From an uncultured Carnobacterium sp. (GTDB taxonomy: Bacteria; Bacillota; Bacilli; Lactobacillales; Aerococcaceae), in assembly GCA_937923125.1 (NCBI GenBank), contig CALALK010000261.1, positions 1-8,296 of the forward strand: a DNA stretch of 8,296 nucleotides. The letters run 5' to 3'. Below are positions 1 through 7,799 of this stretch, in pieces. The notes below the pieces were generated by a model, which worked only from the letters and a program-made list of their open reading frames with translations, searched no databases and was not told the origin of the DNA. Both the position numbers and the translations under genes were made by a program. Numbering within the stretch: the stretch's first letter is position 1; the number at the start of each line of letters is the position of its first letter.

Positions 1-1460
1 ATGGTATTGGTTCTTTCGGAAAATCAGCATATGACTTTGTAGATTTTCTTGTTCGTACAAAACAAACCTATTGGCAAATTCTTCCATTAGGAACTACAAG
101 TTATGGAGATTCTCCATATCAATCATTTTCTGCCTTTGCAGGAAACACGAACTTTATCGATTTCGACATTTTAATAGAAGAAGGTTTAATTGATAAAGAA
201 GACGTCCTTACAAATTGGGGCGAAGATGAAACAACTGTTGACTACGCATTACTATATGAAAAACGTCGACCAATTTTAGAAAAAGCCGTTGCTGCTTTTC
301 TAGAAAAAGGTAAAACTCCTGCATACGAGAAGTTCGTTGCGGAGAAAGCGGAGTGGTTAGAACCATTTGCAGAATATATGGCCATTAAAGAATCCTTTGA
401 TATGAAACCATGGACAGCATGGAGCGACGAAGCGATTAAACGCCGTCAACCAGAAGCGTTAGCGCAGTACCGCGAGCGTCTTGCAGACAAGTTAGAATAT
501 CATCGTGTGACACAATTCTTATTTGATGAACAGTGGCATGCTCTTAAAAAATATGCAAATGACCACTTCATTCAAATTATTGGAGATATGCCAATTTATG
601 TAGCAGCTGACAGCGTTGAAATGTGGGCAACACCACATTACTTCAAAACAGATCCTGAAGGGAATCCACTTTGTGTAGCTGGATGTCCTGCGGATGATTT
701 TTCTCCGCTAGGTCAATTATGGGGGAACCCGATTTATAATTGGGAAGCTATGAAAGAAGATGGATACACTTGGTGGAGCAAACGACTACAAGCAAGTTTT
801 GAATTGTTTGATGTAGTTCGTATTGACCACTTCAGAGGTTTCTCAGCTTATTGGGAAATTCCAGCAACAGCAGAAAACGCAACTGTCGGGAAATGGGTTA
901 AAGGTCCAGGGTATGATTTATTTAAAGCGGTGAAAGAGCAACTAGGAGAATTGCCTATTATCGCAGAAGACTTAGGTTTCATGGATGAAGATGTGATCAA
1001 CCTTCGTGAAGCTACTGGATTCCCAGGAATGAAAATCTTGGAATTCGGATTTATGGGTGAAGATCCTAAGAGTGGAGATTTACCTCATCATTATCCAGTC
1101 AATGCAGTTGCCTATACAGGAACGCATGATAATGATACAGTATTAGGGTGGTATCAGTCGGCAACAGAAGAAACAAGAGAATTCTGTAACCGTTACTTAA
1201 ACCGCCGTGACGAAGAACCAATTAGCTTTGCACTGTTACGCGGGTTATATGGTTCTGTCAGTCGTATGACAGTTGCAACTATGCAAGATTTACTACAATT
1301 AGATGGAACAGCTCGTATGAACATTCCAAGTACACTAGGTGGGAACTGGGTATGGAGAATGACCAACGAGCAGTTAACAGAATCAGTAGAAGAATTCTTA
1401 CTTGGAATTACTGAATTGTATGATCGTGCAAATCCACAACATAACGTGGACGTTAAATAG
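1..1460 (+). CDS. malQ: 4-alpha-glucanotransferase (amylomaltase, GH77), 5' end cut by the window
   Basis: Cytoplasmic amylomaltase. It moves alpha-1,4-glucan segments between maltodextrins, releasing glucose and building longer chains that the phosphorylase encoded next can attack. The reading frame is open from base 3 (bases 1-2 finish a codon that began outside) and gives 485 visible residues, against about 500 for the family, so only some 15 N-terminal residues are missing. The visible N-terminus, GIGSFGKSAYDFVDFL, followed by WQILPLGTTSYGDSPYQS, is typical of MalQ. The three catalytic carboxylates sit in VRIDHFRGF (nucleophile Asp, codon at 825), IIAEDLG (acid/base Glu, codon at 966) and TGTHDND (Asp, codon at 1128). 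Their 47- and 54-residue spacing fits GH77. The ATG at 378 is internal: conserved family sequence runs unbroken through it. It is the first visible gene of the malQ-glgP-gtfA unit; the promoter lies outside the window. Confidence 0.96.
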   Translation, partial: GIGSFGKSAYDFVDFLVRTKQTYWQILPLGTTSYGDSPYQSFSAFAGNTNFIDFDILIEEGLIDKEDVLTNWGEDETTVDYALLYEKRRPILEKAVAAFLEKGKTPAYEKFVAEKAEWLEPFAEYMAIKESFDMKPWTAWSDEAIKRRQPEALAQYRERLADKLEYHRVTQFLFDEQWHALKKYANDHFIQIIGDMPIYVAADSVEMWATPHYFKTDPEGNPLCVAGCPADDFSPLGQLWGNPIYNWEAMKEDGYTWWSKRLQASFELFDVVRIDHFRGFSAYWEIPATAENATVGKWVKGPGYDLFKAVKEQLGELPIIAEDLGFMDEDVINLREATGFPGMKILEFGFMGEDPKSGDLPHHYPVNAVAYTGTHDNDTVLGWYQSATEETREFCNRYLNRRDEEPISFALLRGLYGSVSRMTVATMQDLLQLDGTARMNIPSTLGGNWVWRMTNEQLTESVEEFLLGITELYDRANPQHNVDVK

Positions 1461-1468
1461 GAGTTAGT

Positions 1469-1489
1469 CGAGGTAGAAAAGTAACCTCG
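1469..1489 (+). other. Small intergenic hairpin between malQ and glgP
   Basis: CGAGGT (1469-1474) and ACCTCG (1484-1489) are perfect inverted repeats around a 9-nt loop in the 52-nt gap between the malQ stop and the glgP start. No T-run follows, so it should not stop transcription. It could protect or help process the mRNA between the two genes, which is inference; a 6-bp stem can also arise by chance. Confidence 0.4.
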
Positions 1490-1500
1490 TGCAAGCCAAA

Positions 1501-1506
1501 AAGGAG
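1501..1506 (+). promoter_or_regulatory. Ribosome binding site that fixes the glgP start
   Basis: AAGGAG lies 6 nt before the ATG at 1513, the ideal distance. An in-frame GTG at 1489 would add eight residues, but it lies upstream of this site and inside a small hairpin, so it is very unlikely to be used. Confidence 0.85.
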
Positions 1507-1512
1507 AGAACA

Positions 1513-3774
1513 ATGAAAGATTTTAAACAATATATAGAAGGAAACTTAGGCAAGTCATTAAAAGACTGTTCAAAAGAAGAAGTGTACTTAGCCTTATTAC
1601 AATTTACAAAAGAAAAAAGTGCAGCCTTACCACAAAATAATGGTAAGAAAAAAGTGTATTACATTTCTGCAGAGTTCTTAATCGGTAAATTATTATCAAA
1701 CAACTTAATTAACTTAGGTCTTTACGATGAAGTAAAAGATGTATTAGCGGGAGCTGGACATTCTTTAGCAGAAATCGAAGAAATCGAATTAGAACCATCT
1801 TTAGGAAATGGTGGTCTAGGTCGTCTAGCAGCATGTTTCCTTGATTCCATCGCAACTCTTGGGTTAACAGGAGACGGGGTTGGTTTGAACTACCACTATG
1901 GTTTATTCGAACAAAAATTCAAAGATAACCAACAAAATGCAGTGCCAAACGTTTGGTTAACACCTGAAAGCTGGTTAGTTCCAACAGAAACTTCTTATAA
2001 AGTACCTTTTGGGGACTTTACATTGACTTCAAAAATGTTTGATATCGATGTATTAGGATATGAACAATCAACTAAAAATAAATTACACTTATTCGATGTA
2101 GAATCAATCGACGAGTCTTTAGTATCAAGTGATTCTATCGCATTTGATAAAACACAAATCGCTAAAAACTTAACATTATTCTTATATCCAGATGATAGTG
2201 ATGAAGCAGGACACTTACTACGTATTTACCAACAATACTTCATGGTAAGTAACGGTGCTCAATTATTAATCGACGAAGCACTTGCTAAAGGAAGTAATTT
2301 ACACGACTTAGCAGAGTACGCAACAGTTCAAATTAATGATACACACCCTTCAATGGTAATTCCTGAATTAATTCGTTTACTTGGGGAACGTGGAATTGAA
2401 TTTGATGAAGCAGTAGAAATCGTATCTGCAATGACAGCTTATACAAACCACACAATCTTATCAGAAGCGTTGGAAAAATGGCCTTTAGCATACTTAGAAA
2501 AAGTAGTGCCACATTTAGTGCCAATTATTAAAGAGTTAGATGCTCGCGTAAAAGCAAAATATGAAGATCCATCAGTAGCCATCATTGACGAACATGGCCG
2601 TGTTCATATGGCACATATGGATATTCACTATGGATACAGCGTAAACGGTGTTGCGGCACTTCATACGGATATCTTAAAAGAAAGTGAATTGAAAAACTTC
2701 TATGAGCTTTATCCAGAGAAATTTAACAACAAAACAAACGGGATTACATTCCGTCGTTGGTTAATGCATGCTAACCCAGAACTCGCTAAATTATTAGATG
2801 AAACAATTGGAACAGAGTGGCGTAAGGATGCTTCTAAATTAGAAGCGTTCAAAGCTTACCGTCATGATGCGATTGTTCGCGAAAAATTAGACAAGATTAA
2901 AATTGATAACAAAAAACGTTTAAGTGTTTACCTACAAGAAAAACAAGGAATCACAGTGAATGAAAATTCTATTTTTGATATCCAAATCAAACGTATGCAC
3001 GAATATAAACGTCAACAAATGAACGCTTTATATGTGATTCATAAATATTTAGATATCAAGAGCGGAAACATTCCAGCAAGACCAATTACAATTATCTTCG
3101 GTGGGAAAGCAGCTCCAGCTTACGTCATTGCACAAGACGTGATTCATTTAATTCTTTCATTATCTGAATTAATCGCCAATGACCCAGAAGTAAGTCCATA
3201 CTTACAAGTTGTAATGATTGAAAACTACAACGTAACAGCTGCAACACACTTAATTCCAGCATGTAATATTTCTGAACAAATTTCTCTTGCTTCTAAAGAA
3301 GCTAGCGGAACAGGAAATATGAAATTCATGCTAAACGGGGCATTAACTCTTGGTACTGAAGACGGTGCGAACGTGGAAATCCATGAATTAGTTGGTGACG
3401 ACAATATCTATATCTTCGGTGAGAAGAGTGACGAAGTAATCGCTCACTATGAAAAAGGCGATTACAACGCTAGTGAATTTGCACAAAGAGATGCTATTCG
3501 TCCGTTAGTAGAATTCGTGAAGAGTGACGCTTTACTTGCAGTAGGAAATAAAGAACGTCTAGAACGTCTATACCACGAGTTAACAACAAAAGACTGGTTC
3601 ATGACGCTACTTGACTTAGAAGATTACATTGAAACAAAAGAACGTATGTATCGCGATTTCGAAGACAGAGATGAATGGAATGCTAAAGTAGTGACAAACA
3701 TTGCAATGGCTGGATTCTTCTCAAGTGACCGTACAATCGAAGACTACAACCGTGACATTTGGAAATTAAACTAA
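1513..3774 (+). CDS. glgP: Glycogen/maltodextrin phosphorylase (GT35)
   Basis: A PLP-dependent cytoplasmic phosphorylase that cleaves terminal alpha-1,4-linked glucose from glycogen or maltodextrin with inorganic phosphate, giving glucose-1-phosphate. The protein has 753 residues from the ATG at 1513. That is shorter than the ~800 aa E. coli and Bacillus GlgP and matches the streptococcal type often called MalP. Visible family signatures are [32 protein letters not shown] with YHYGLFEQ near the N-terminus, [20 protein letters not shown] mid-protein, the KRMHEYKRQ segment, and the PLP signature [15 protein letters not shown], whose Lys (about residue 604, codon at 3322) should carry the cofactor. 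No glycogen synthesis genes (glgC, glgD, glgA) are visible, and malQ is directly upstream. Imported maltodextrin is therefore at least as likely a substrate as stored glycogen, and malP would be an equally valid name. It is probably cotranscribed with malQ and gtfA. Confidence 0.96.
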   Translation: MKDFKQYIEGNLGKSLKDCSKEEVYLALLQFTKEKSAALPQNNGKKKVYYISAEFLIGKLLSNNLINLGLYDEVKDVLAGAGHSLAEIEEIELEPSLGNGGLGRLAACFLDSIATLGLTGDGVGLNYHYGLFEQKFKDNQQNAVPNVWLTPESWLVPTETSYKVPFGDFTLTSKMFDIDVLGYEQSTKNKLHLFDVESIDESLVSSDSIAFDKTQIAKNLTLFLYPDDSDEAGHLLRIYQQYFMVSNGAQLLIDEALAKGSNLHDLAEYATVQINDTHPSMVIPELIRLLGERGIEFDEAVEIVSAMTAYTNHTILSEALEKWPLAYLEKVVPHLVPIIKELDARVKAKYEDPSVAIIDEHGRVHMAHMDIHYGYSVNGVAALHTDILKESELKNFYELYPEKFNNKTNGITFRRWLMHANPELAKLLDETIGTEWRKDASKLEAFKAYRHDAIVREKLDKIKIDNKKRLSVYLQEKQGITVNENSIFDIQIKRMHEYKRQQMNALYVIHKYLDIKSGNIPARPITIIFGGKAAPAYVIAQDVIHLILSLSELIANDPEVSPYLQVVMIENYNVTAATHLIPACNISEQISLASKEASGTGNMKFMLNGALTLGTEDGANVEIHELVGDDNIYIFGEKSDEVIAHYEKGDYNASEFAQRDAIRPLVEFVKSDALLAVGNKERLERLYHELTTKDWFMTLLDLEDYIETKERMYRDFEDRDEWNAKVVTNIAMAGFFSSDRTIEDYNRDIWKLN

Positions 3775-3795
3775 ATCGATTGAATGAAGGGATAC

Positions 3796-3800
3796 GGTGA
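3796..3800 (+). promoter_or_regulatory. Probable ribosome binding site deciding the gtfA start
   Basis: GGTGA matches the 3' part of the extended Shine-Dalgarno sequence (GGAGGTGATC) and lies 5 nt before ATG 3806. A competing weak site, GAAGGGA (3786-3792), lies 4 nt before an in-frame GTG at 3797. The ATG gives an N-terminus whose distance to the conserved MLITY motif equals that of S. mutans GtfA as I remember it, so I prefer it. The GTG would add three residues. Confidence 0.5.
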
Positions 3801-3805
3801 ATTCC

Positions 3806-5248
3806 ATGCAAATTAAAAACGAAGCAATGCTGATCACTTACTCAGACAGCATGGGAAGCAATATGAAGGACTTAAAAGGAGTTCTTGATAAACATTTTAA
3901 AGGCGCGATTAGTGGGGTTCATTTACTCCCATTCTTCCCGTCTACAGGGGATAGAGGATTTGCTCCAAGCGACTACACACGTGTAGACCCGCTTCTGGGA
4001 ACTTGGGAAGATGTGGATGCTCTAGGGGAACAATATTATTTAATGTTTGACTTCATGATTAACCATATTTCTCGTGAGTCTAAATTCTTCCAAGATTTTG
4101 TAAAAAATCACGAAAACTCACCTTACAAAGATATGTTTATCCGTATTCATGAGTTCTTCCCACCAGGACGTCCAACTCAAGAAGATATCGACTTAATCTA
4201 TAAACGTAAAGATAAAGCGCCATTCCAAACCGTTCATTTTGCGGATGGAACAACAGAAGAAGTATGGAACACATTCGGGGAAGAGCAAATCGACCTTGAT
4301 GTTCGTAAAGAAATCGTGAAAGAGTTTATTCGTGAAACGATTAAAGATATGGCAAGCCACGGCTGCTCATTAATTCGTTTAGATGCCTTTGCGTATGCGG
4401 TTAAAAAACTGGATACAAATGACTTCTTCGTAGAACCAGATATTTGGGATTTATTAAATGAAGTACGTGATGAAGCAGCGAAATATCAAGTAGAATTGCT
4501 TCCTGAAATTCATGAGCATTATTCAATCCAAATGAAAATTGCTGACCATGATTACTTCGTATATGACTTTGCATTGCCAATGGTTGTTTTATATTCACTA
4601 TATTCTGGAAAATCAAATCGTTTAGCAAACTGGTTACAAATGAGTCCAATGAAACAATTTACAACTTTAGATACGCATGATGGTATCGGGGTCGTAGATG
4701 CTAGAGACTTATTAACAGATGAAGAGTTAGATTACACTTCAAATAAATTATACGACGTAGGTGCTAACGTAAAACGTATTTACTCAAGTGAAAAATACAA
4801 TAACTTAGATATTTATCAAATCAACAGCACATACTACAGTGCCTTAGGAAATGATGATGCAAGTTACTTATTATCACGTGTATTACAATGCTTTGCACCT
4901 GGTATTCCACAAATTTACTATGTTGGATTACTTGCTGGGGAAAATGACATCGAGTTATTAGAATCTTCAAAAGAAGGTCGTAACATCAACCGTCACTACT
5001 ACACAGTAGAAGAAATCGACCGTGAAGTAGAACGTCCAGTCGTGAAAAAACTAATCAACTTATTACGCTTCAGAAACACATCAAAAGCGTTTGATTTAGA
5101 AGGTTCTTTTGAAGTAGAAACTCCAACTGAGAACACAATCGTGATTACACGTAAAGATGCTTCAAACAGTGTGGAAGCGCGTCTTGAAGCAAACTTAGAA
5201 ACAAAAGAGTTCACAATCACAGAACAAGGGACTGTTGTTACTCTTTAA
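3806..5248 (+). CDS. gtfA: Sucrose phosphorylase family protein (GH13_18, GtfA-like)
   Basis: Predicted to split sucrose with phosphate into glucose-1-phosphate and fructose in the cytoplasm. The product has 480 residues from ATG 3806 (483 from GTG 3797), the family's normal length. Family motifs include the N-terminal [57 protein letters not shown], and AFAPGIPQ-type [16 protein letters not shown] near the C-terminus. The GH13 catalytic triad is intact: nucleophile Asp in [10 protein letters not shown] (codon at 4382), acid/base Glu in LLPEIHEHY (4505) and transition-state Asp in DTHDGIG (4679). Relative spacing of these residues fits characterised sucrose phosphorylases. There is no signal peptide. 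It is the last gene of the malQ-glgP-gtfA unit, about 31 nt after glgP, and a terminator follows. Sucrose-6'-phosphate phosphorylases belong to the same subfamily and cannot be excluded by eye, so substrate specificity is inference. Confidence 0.9.
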   Translation: MQIKNEAMLITYSDSMGSNMKDLKGVLDKHFKGAISGVHLLPFFPSTGDRGFAPSDYTRVDPLLGTWEDVDALGEQYYLMFDFMINHISRESKFFQDFVKNHENSPYKDMFIRIHEFFPPGRPTQEDIDLIYKRKDKAPFQTVHFADGTTEEVWNTFGEEQIDLDVRKEIVKEFIRETIKDMASHGCSLIRLDAFAYAVKKLDTNDFFVEPDIWDLLNEVRDEAAKYQVELLPEIHEHYSIQMKIADHDYFVYDFALPMVVLYSLYSGKSNRLANWLQMSPMKQFTTLDTHDGIGVVDARDLLTDEELDYTSNKLYDVGANVKRIYSSEKYNNLDIYQINSTYYSALGNDDASYLLSRVLQCFAPGIPQIYYVGLLAGENDIELLESSKEGRNINRHYYTVEEIDREVERPVVKKLINLLRFRNTSKAFDLEGSFEVETPTENTIVITRKDASNSVEARLEANLETKEFTITEQGTVVTL

Positions 5249-5277
5249 TTTCTTCATTCGTAAATAACAATAATAAG

Positions 5278-5327
5278 ATGAGTGAGTTACTTCTCTATAA
5301 ATGAGAACAACTCACTCGTTTTTGTTT
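5278..5327 (+). terminator. Intrinsic terminator of the malQ-glgP-gtfA unit
   Basis: GAGTGAGTT (5280-5288) pairs perfectly with AACTCACTC (5309-5317). Inside it, TTCTC (5291-5295) pairs with GAGAA (5303-5307) around a 7-nt loop. The T-rich tract GTTTTTGTTT follows at once (5318-5327). It begins 29 nt after the gtfA stop and separates the sugar genes from pnp. Confidence 0.9.
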
Positions 5328-5336
5328 ACAAAAAAA

Positions 5337-5365
5337 TAGTACTTAAAGTACAGATATGGTAAAAT
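5337..5365 (+). promoter_or_regulatory. Predicted pnp promoter with extended -10
   Basis: The -10 hexamer TAAAAT (5360-5365) is preceded by TG plus one base (5357-5359), an extended -10 element. No good -35 box lies at 16-18 bp: the sequence there is TAGTAC. Recognition would thus rest on the extended -10. A TTTACA at 5325-5330 is 29 bp away, too far to serve, and lies in the terminator T-tract. Transcription should start near 5372, giving a leader of about 127 nt. Confidence 0.6.
5339..5351. promoter_or_regulatory. Palindrome in the pnp -35 region, possible operator
   Basis: GTACTT (5339-5344), one central A, then AAGTAC (5346-5351) form a perfect inverted repeat directly upstream of the extended -10, where the -35 box would be. 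The placement suits a repressor or activator site. I cannot link it to a known regulator, and an AT-rich 13-mer may arise by chance. Confidence 0.3.
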
Positions 5366-5385
5366 GACTCTGTATGACAAACTTT

Positions 5386-5472
5386 GTATCTTCTAGAGTC
5401 ATCTTACTTTAGAAATAAAAGCGGTCGAACGCATCGAACGTTTTCATTTCTAAAAGTAGGTCTGGAAGATAC
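5386..5472 (+). promoter_or_regulatory. Long hairpin in the pnp mRNA leader, candidate autoregulatory/RNase III element
   Basis: The arms pair in four blocks from the base up: GTATCTTCTAGA (5386-5397) with TCTGGAAGATAC (5461-5472), one G-U; CTTAC (5403-5407) with GTAGG (5456-5460), one G-U; TTTAGAAAT (5408-5416) with ATTTCTAAA (5446-5454); and AAAA (5417-5420) with TTTT (5441-5444). Bulges are GTCAT on the left (5398-5402) and single bases A5455 and C5445 on the right. The apical part (5421-5440) can add a few pairs. About 30 bp in total, ending 13 nt before the pnp ribosome binding site, which stays unpaired. No T-run follows, so it is not a terminator. In E. coli, RNase III cuts a long pnp leader stem and PNPase then destabilises its own mRNA; a similar role here is inference. 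Confidence 0.7.
5425..5440 (+). repeat. Direct repeat TCGAACG in the apex of the pnp leader hairpin
   Basis: TCGAACG occurs at 5425-5431 and again at 5434-5440, separated by CA. It is a GC-rich patch in an AT-rich leader, exactly at the top of the long stem, where it would be exposed to a protein or another RNA. Confidence 0.6.
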
Positions 5473-5498
5473 GCAAATAAGAGAAAAGGAGATTAGTT

Positions 5499-7610
5499 AT
5501 GTCAGAAAAGAAAGTTTTTAGCTACAACTGGGGCGGACGTCAATTAACAGTTGAAATCGGCCAATTAGCAAAACAAGCTAATGGTGCTGTATTAGTACGC
5601 TACGGTGATACGGTTGTTTTAACAGCGGCTGTTGGTACAAAACAAGCAAAAGATACAGATTTCTTCCCGTTAACAGTAAACTACGAAGAAAAAATGTACG
5701 CAGCAGGTAAAATTCCTGGAGGCTTCATCAAACGTGAAGGTCGTCCAAGTGAACATGCTACTCTTACAGCGCGTCTGATCGACCGTCCAATCCGTCCGAT
5801 GTTTGCGGAAGGCTTCCGTAACGAAGTTCAAATCACAAATACTGTAATGTCAGTAGATCCGAACTGCCCACCAGAAATGGCAGCAATGTTTGGTTCTTCA
5901 TTAGCATTATGTATTTCAGATATTCCATTTGATGGACCAATCGCTGGGGTAGACGTAGGTCGTGTTAACGGTGAATACGTGATTAACCCAACCACTGAAC
6001 AAAAAGAAAACTCAGATATCGAATTATCTGTAGCCGGTACTGCAACTGCCATCAACATGGTAGAAAGTTCAGCTAAAGAAGTGAACGAAGAAGATATGCT
6101 TGGTGCATTATTATTCGGTCACGAAGAAATCAAAAAATTAGTAGCTTTCCAAGAAGAAATCGTTCGCGAAGTTGGTAAAGAAAAAATGGAAGTGACTTTA
6201 CTTTCATTTGATGCGGATATCGAAGCACAAGTAAAAGATTTATTCAGCCAAGCGATGATTCACGCGATTCAAACAGAAGAAAAATTAGCGCGTGAAGCAA
6301 ATATCGAAAAAGTAAAAGAAACAGCCATCGAGCACTTCGAAGCAGTCTTAGAAGAAAATGAAGAAAAAGCAGGACTTCTAAAACAAGTTTCTCAATTAGT
6401 AGATAACTTAGAAAAAGACGAAGTACGTCGTTTAATCACTGAAGAAAAAGTACGTCCTGATGGTCGTAAGATTGACGAAATTCGTCCATTATCTTCAGAA
6501 ATCGATTTATTACCACGTGTTCACGGTTCTGGTTTATTCACTCGTGGACAAACGCAAGCATTAACTTCAGCAACACTTGCACCTCTTGGAGAATACCAAG
6601 TGATTGATGGTTTAGGAATCGAAGAAGGAAAACGATTCATTCACCACTACAACTTCCCACAATTCTCTGTAGGTTCAGTAGGTCGTGCTGGTAGCCCAGG
6701 TCGTCGTGAAATTGGTCACGGTGCGTTAGGGGAACGTGCATTGAAACAAGTCATTCCAAGTCCAGAAGACTTCCCTTACACAATCCGTCTTGTATCAGAA
6801 GTATTAGAATCAAACGGTTCTTCTTCTCAAGCAAGTATTTGTGCGGGAACATTAGCATTGATGGCTGCTGGTGTGCCAATTAAAGCACCTGTAGCAGGGA
6901 TTGCGATGGGTCTTATTTCTGACGGTACAAACTACACAGTCTTAACAGATATCCAAGGGTTAGAAGACCACTTAGGAGATATGGACTTTAAAGTAGCCGG
7001 AACTAAAGACGGAATTACAGCTCTTCAAATGGATATTAAGATTCAAGGGATTACAGAACAAATCTTACGTGAAGCTTTAACACAAGCGAAGAAAGCACGT
7101 TTTGAAATTCTTGAAGAATTAACATCAACGATTTCTGAACCTCGTAAAGAGTTAAGCCCATATGCACCTAAGATTGAAATGATTTCTATCCACCCTGATA
7201 AGATTAAAGTGGTTATCGGACGTGGTGGTGAAACAATCAACTCTATCATCGACGAAACAGGCGTTAAGATCGATATCGACCAAGAAGGTCACGTATCAAT
7301 CGCTTCTACAGATGCTGCTATGATTCAACGTGCAAAAGAAATCATCGAAGATTTAACACGTGAAATCGAAGTAGGTCAAGTGTACGAAGGAACTGTACGC
7401 CGTATCGAAAAATTCGGTGCATTCGTAGAAATCGCTAAAGGAAAAGATGGATTAGTTCATATTTCTGAATTAGCGCACGAACGCGTTGGTAAAGTAGAAG
7501 ATGTACTTGCTCTAGGCGACAAAGTGACTGTTAAAGTTATTGAAATCGACGGACAAGGACGTATCAACTTATCACGTAAAGTTTTATTACCAAAAGAAGA
7601 CAAAGAATAA
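5499..7610 (+). CDS. pnp: Polynucleotide phosphorylase (PNPase)
   Basis: A 3'-to-5' exoribonuclease that uses phosphate to degrade RNA to nucleoside diphosphates (reversibly), normally a cytoplasmic ring-shaped trimer in mRNA decay and RNA quality control. The 703-residue length matches the family (about 700-710). In order: first RNase PH domain with [20 protein letters not shown]; helical linker (about residues 145-315); second, catalytic RNase PH domain from [13 protein letters not shown] (about 319), with the phosphate-binding SNGSSSQ serines at 441-443 and the metal-binding/catalytic Asp residues in [10 protein letters not shown] (490 and 496); KH domain with GRGG at 574-577; S1 domain from about 625 to 693. 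AAGGAG (5486-5491) lies 7 nt before the ATG. The gene has its own promoter, structured leader and terminator, so it is a single-gene unit. rpsO, its common neighbour elsewhere, is absent. Confidence 0.98.
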   Translation: MSEKKVFSYNWGGRQLTVEIGQLAKQANGAVLVRYGDTVVLTAAVGTKQAKDTDFFPLTVNYEEKMYAAGKIPGGFIKREGRPSEHATLTARLIDRPIRPMFAEGFRNEVQITNTVMSVDPNCPPEMAAMFGSSLALCISDIPFDGPIAGVDVGRVNGEYVINPTTEQKENSDIELSVAGTATAINMVESSAKEVNEEDMLGALLFGHEEIKKLVAFQEEIVREVGKEKMEVTLLSFDADIEAQVKDLFSQAMIHAIQTEEKLAREANIEKVKETAIEHFEAVLEENEEKAGLLKQVSQLVDNLEKDEVRRLITEEKVRPDGRKIDEIRPLSSEIDLLPRVHGSGLFTRGQTQALTSATLAPLGEYQVIDGLGIEEGKRFIHHYNFPQFSVGSVGRAGSPGRREIGHGALGERALKQVIPSPEDFPYTIRLVSEVLESNGSSSQASICAGTLALMAAGVPIKAPVAGIAMGLISDGTNYTVLTDIQGLEDHLGDMDFKVAGTKDGITALQMDIKIQGITEQILREALTQAKKARFEILEELTSTISEPRKELSPYAPKIEMISIHPDKIKVVIGRGGETINSIIDETGVKIDIDQEGHVSIASTDAAMIQRAKEIIEDLTREIEVGQVYEGTVRRIEKFGAFVEIAKGKDGLVHISELAHERVGKVEDVLALGDKVTVKVIEIDGQGRINLSRKVLLPKEDKE

Positions 7611-7622
7611 TCTTTCAATTCT

Positions 7623-7650
7623 AGCCTCTGCATTTTGCAGGGGCTTTTTT
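7623..7650 (+). terminator. Intrinsic terminator after pnp
   Basis: AGCCTCTGCA (7623-7632) pairs with TGCAGGGGCT (7636-7645), ten base pairs with one G-U, around a TTT loop. A run of six T (7645-7650) follows, then GTTTCTT. It starts 12 nt after the pnp stop. Confidence 0.93.
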
Positions 7651-7698
7651 GTTTCTTCAAAAAGTACAGCAATAGAGCACTTCATGAATTCTTTGATG

Positions 7699-7728
7699 TT
7701 CGCAAAAAAACGACAAATATGGTATTCT
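7699..7728 (+). promoter_or_regulatory. Predicted rnjB promoter with extended -10
   Basis: TATTCT (7723-7728) is preceded by TGG (7720-7722), an extended -10. A weak -35, TTCGCA (7699-7704, four of six matches to TTGACA), lies 18 bp upstream. The surrounding ATATGGTA is also present at the pnp -10. The leader would be about 65 nt. Within it, GGGTGG (7742-7747) could weakly pair with CTGCCC (7754-7759), with two G-U pairs. Otherwise I see nothing in the pnp-rnjB gap. Confidence 0.45.
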
Positions 7729-7799
7729 TATAGAGTATATAGGGTGGTGGAATCTGCCCAAAGGAATCAATTTAAATAAAAGAAAATGAGAGGTAAACC

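Noticed and set aside
378..380. ATG as a malQ start
   Set aside because: The frame is open upstream to the window edge and encodes conserved MalQ sequence, so this Met is internal.
1489..1491. GTG as the glgP start
   Set aside because: It lies upstream of the well-spaced AAGGAG at 1501-1506; ATG 1513 is far better placed.
1193..1513. Minus-strand open frames inside malQ, and similar ones inside glgP, gtfA and pnp
   Set aside because: They lie opposite strongly conserved genes, have no plausible ribosome binding sites or family motifs, and are shadow frames.
5325..5330. TTTACA as the -35 box of pnp
   Set aside because: The spacing to TAAAAT at 5360 is 29 bp, and it overlaps the terminator T-tract.
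5374..5412. A 12-codon open frame (MTNFVSSRVILL) in the pnp leader
   Set aside because: It starts only about 2 nt after the predicted transcript start, has no ribosome binding site, and lies within the hairpin arm. No codon pattern suggests an attenuator peptide.
5386..5472. The pnp leader hairpin as a transcription terminator or known riboswitch
   Set aside because: No T-run follows the right arm, and I recognise no T-box or riboswitch consensus.
7540..7779. A 79-codon plus-strand frame across the pnp end
   Set aside because: It overlaps the S1 domain of pnp in another frame, crosses the terminator, and has no recognisable motif.
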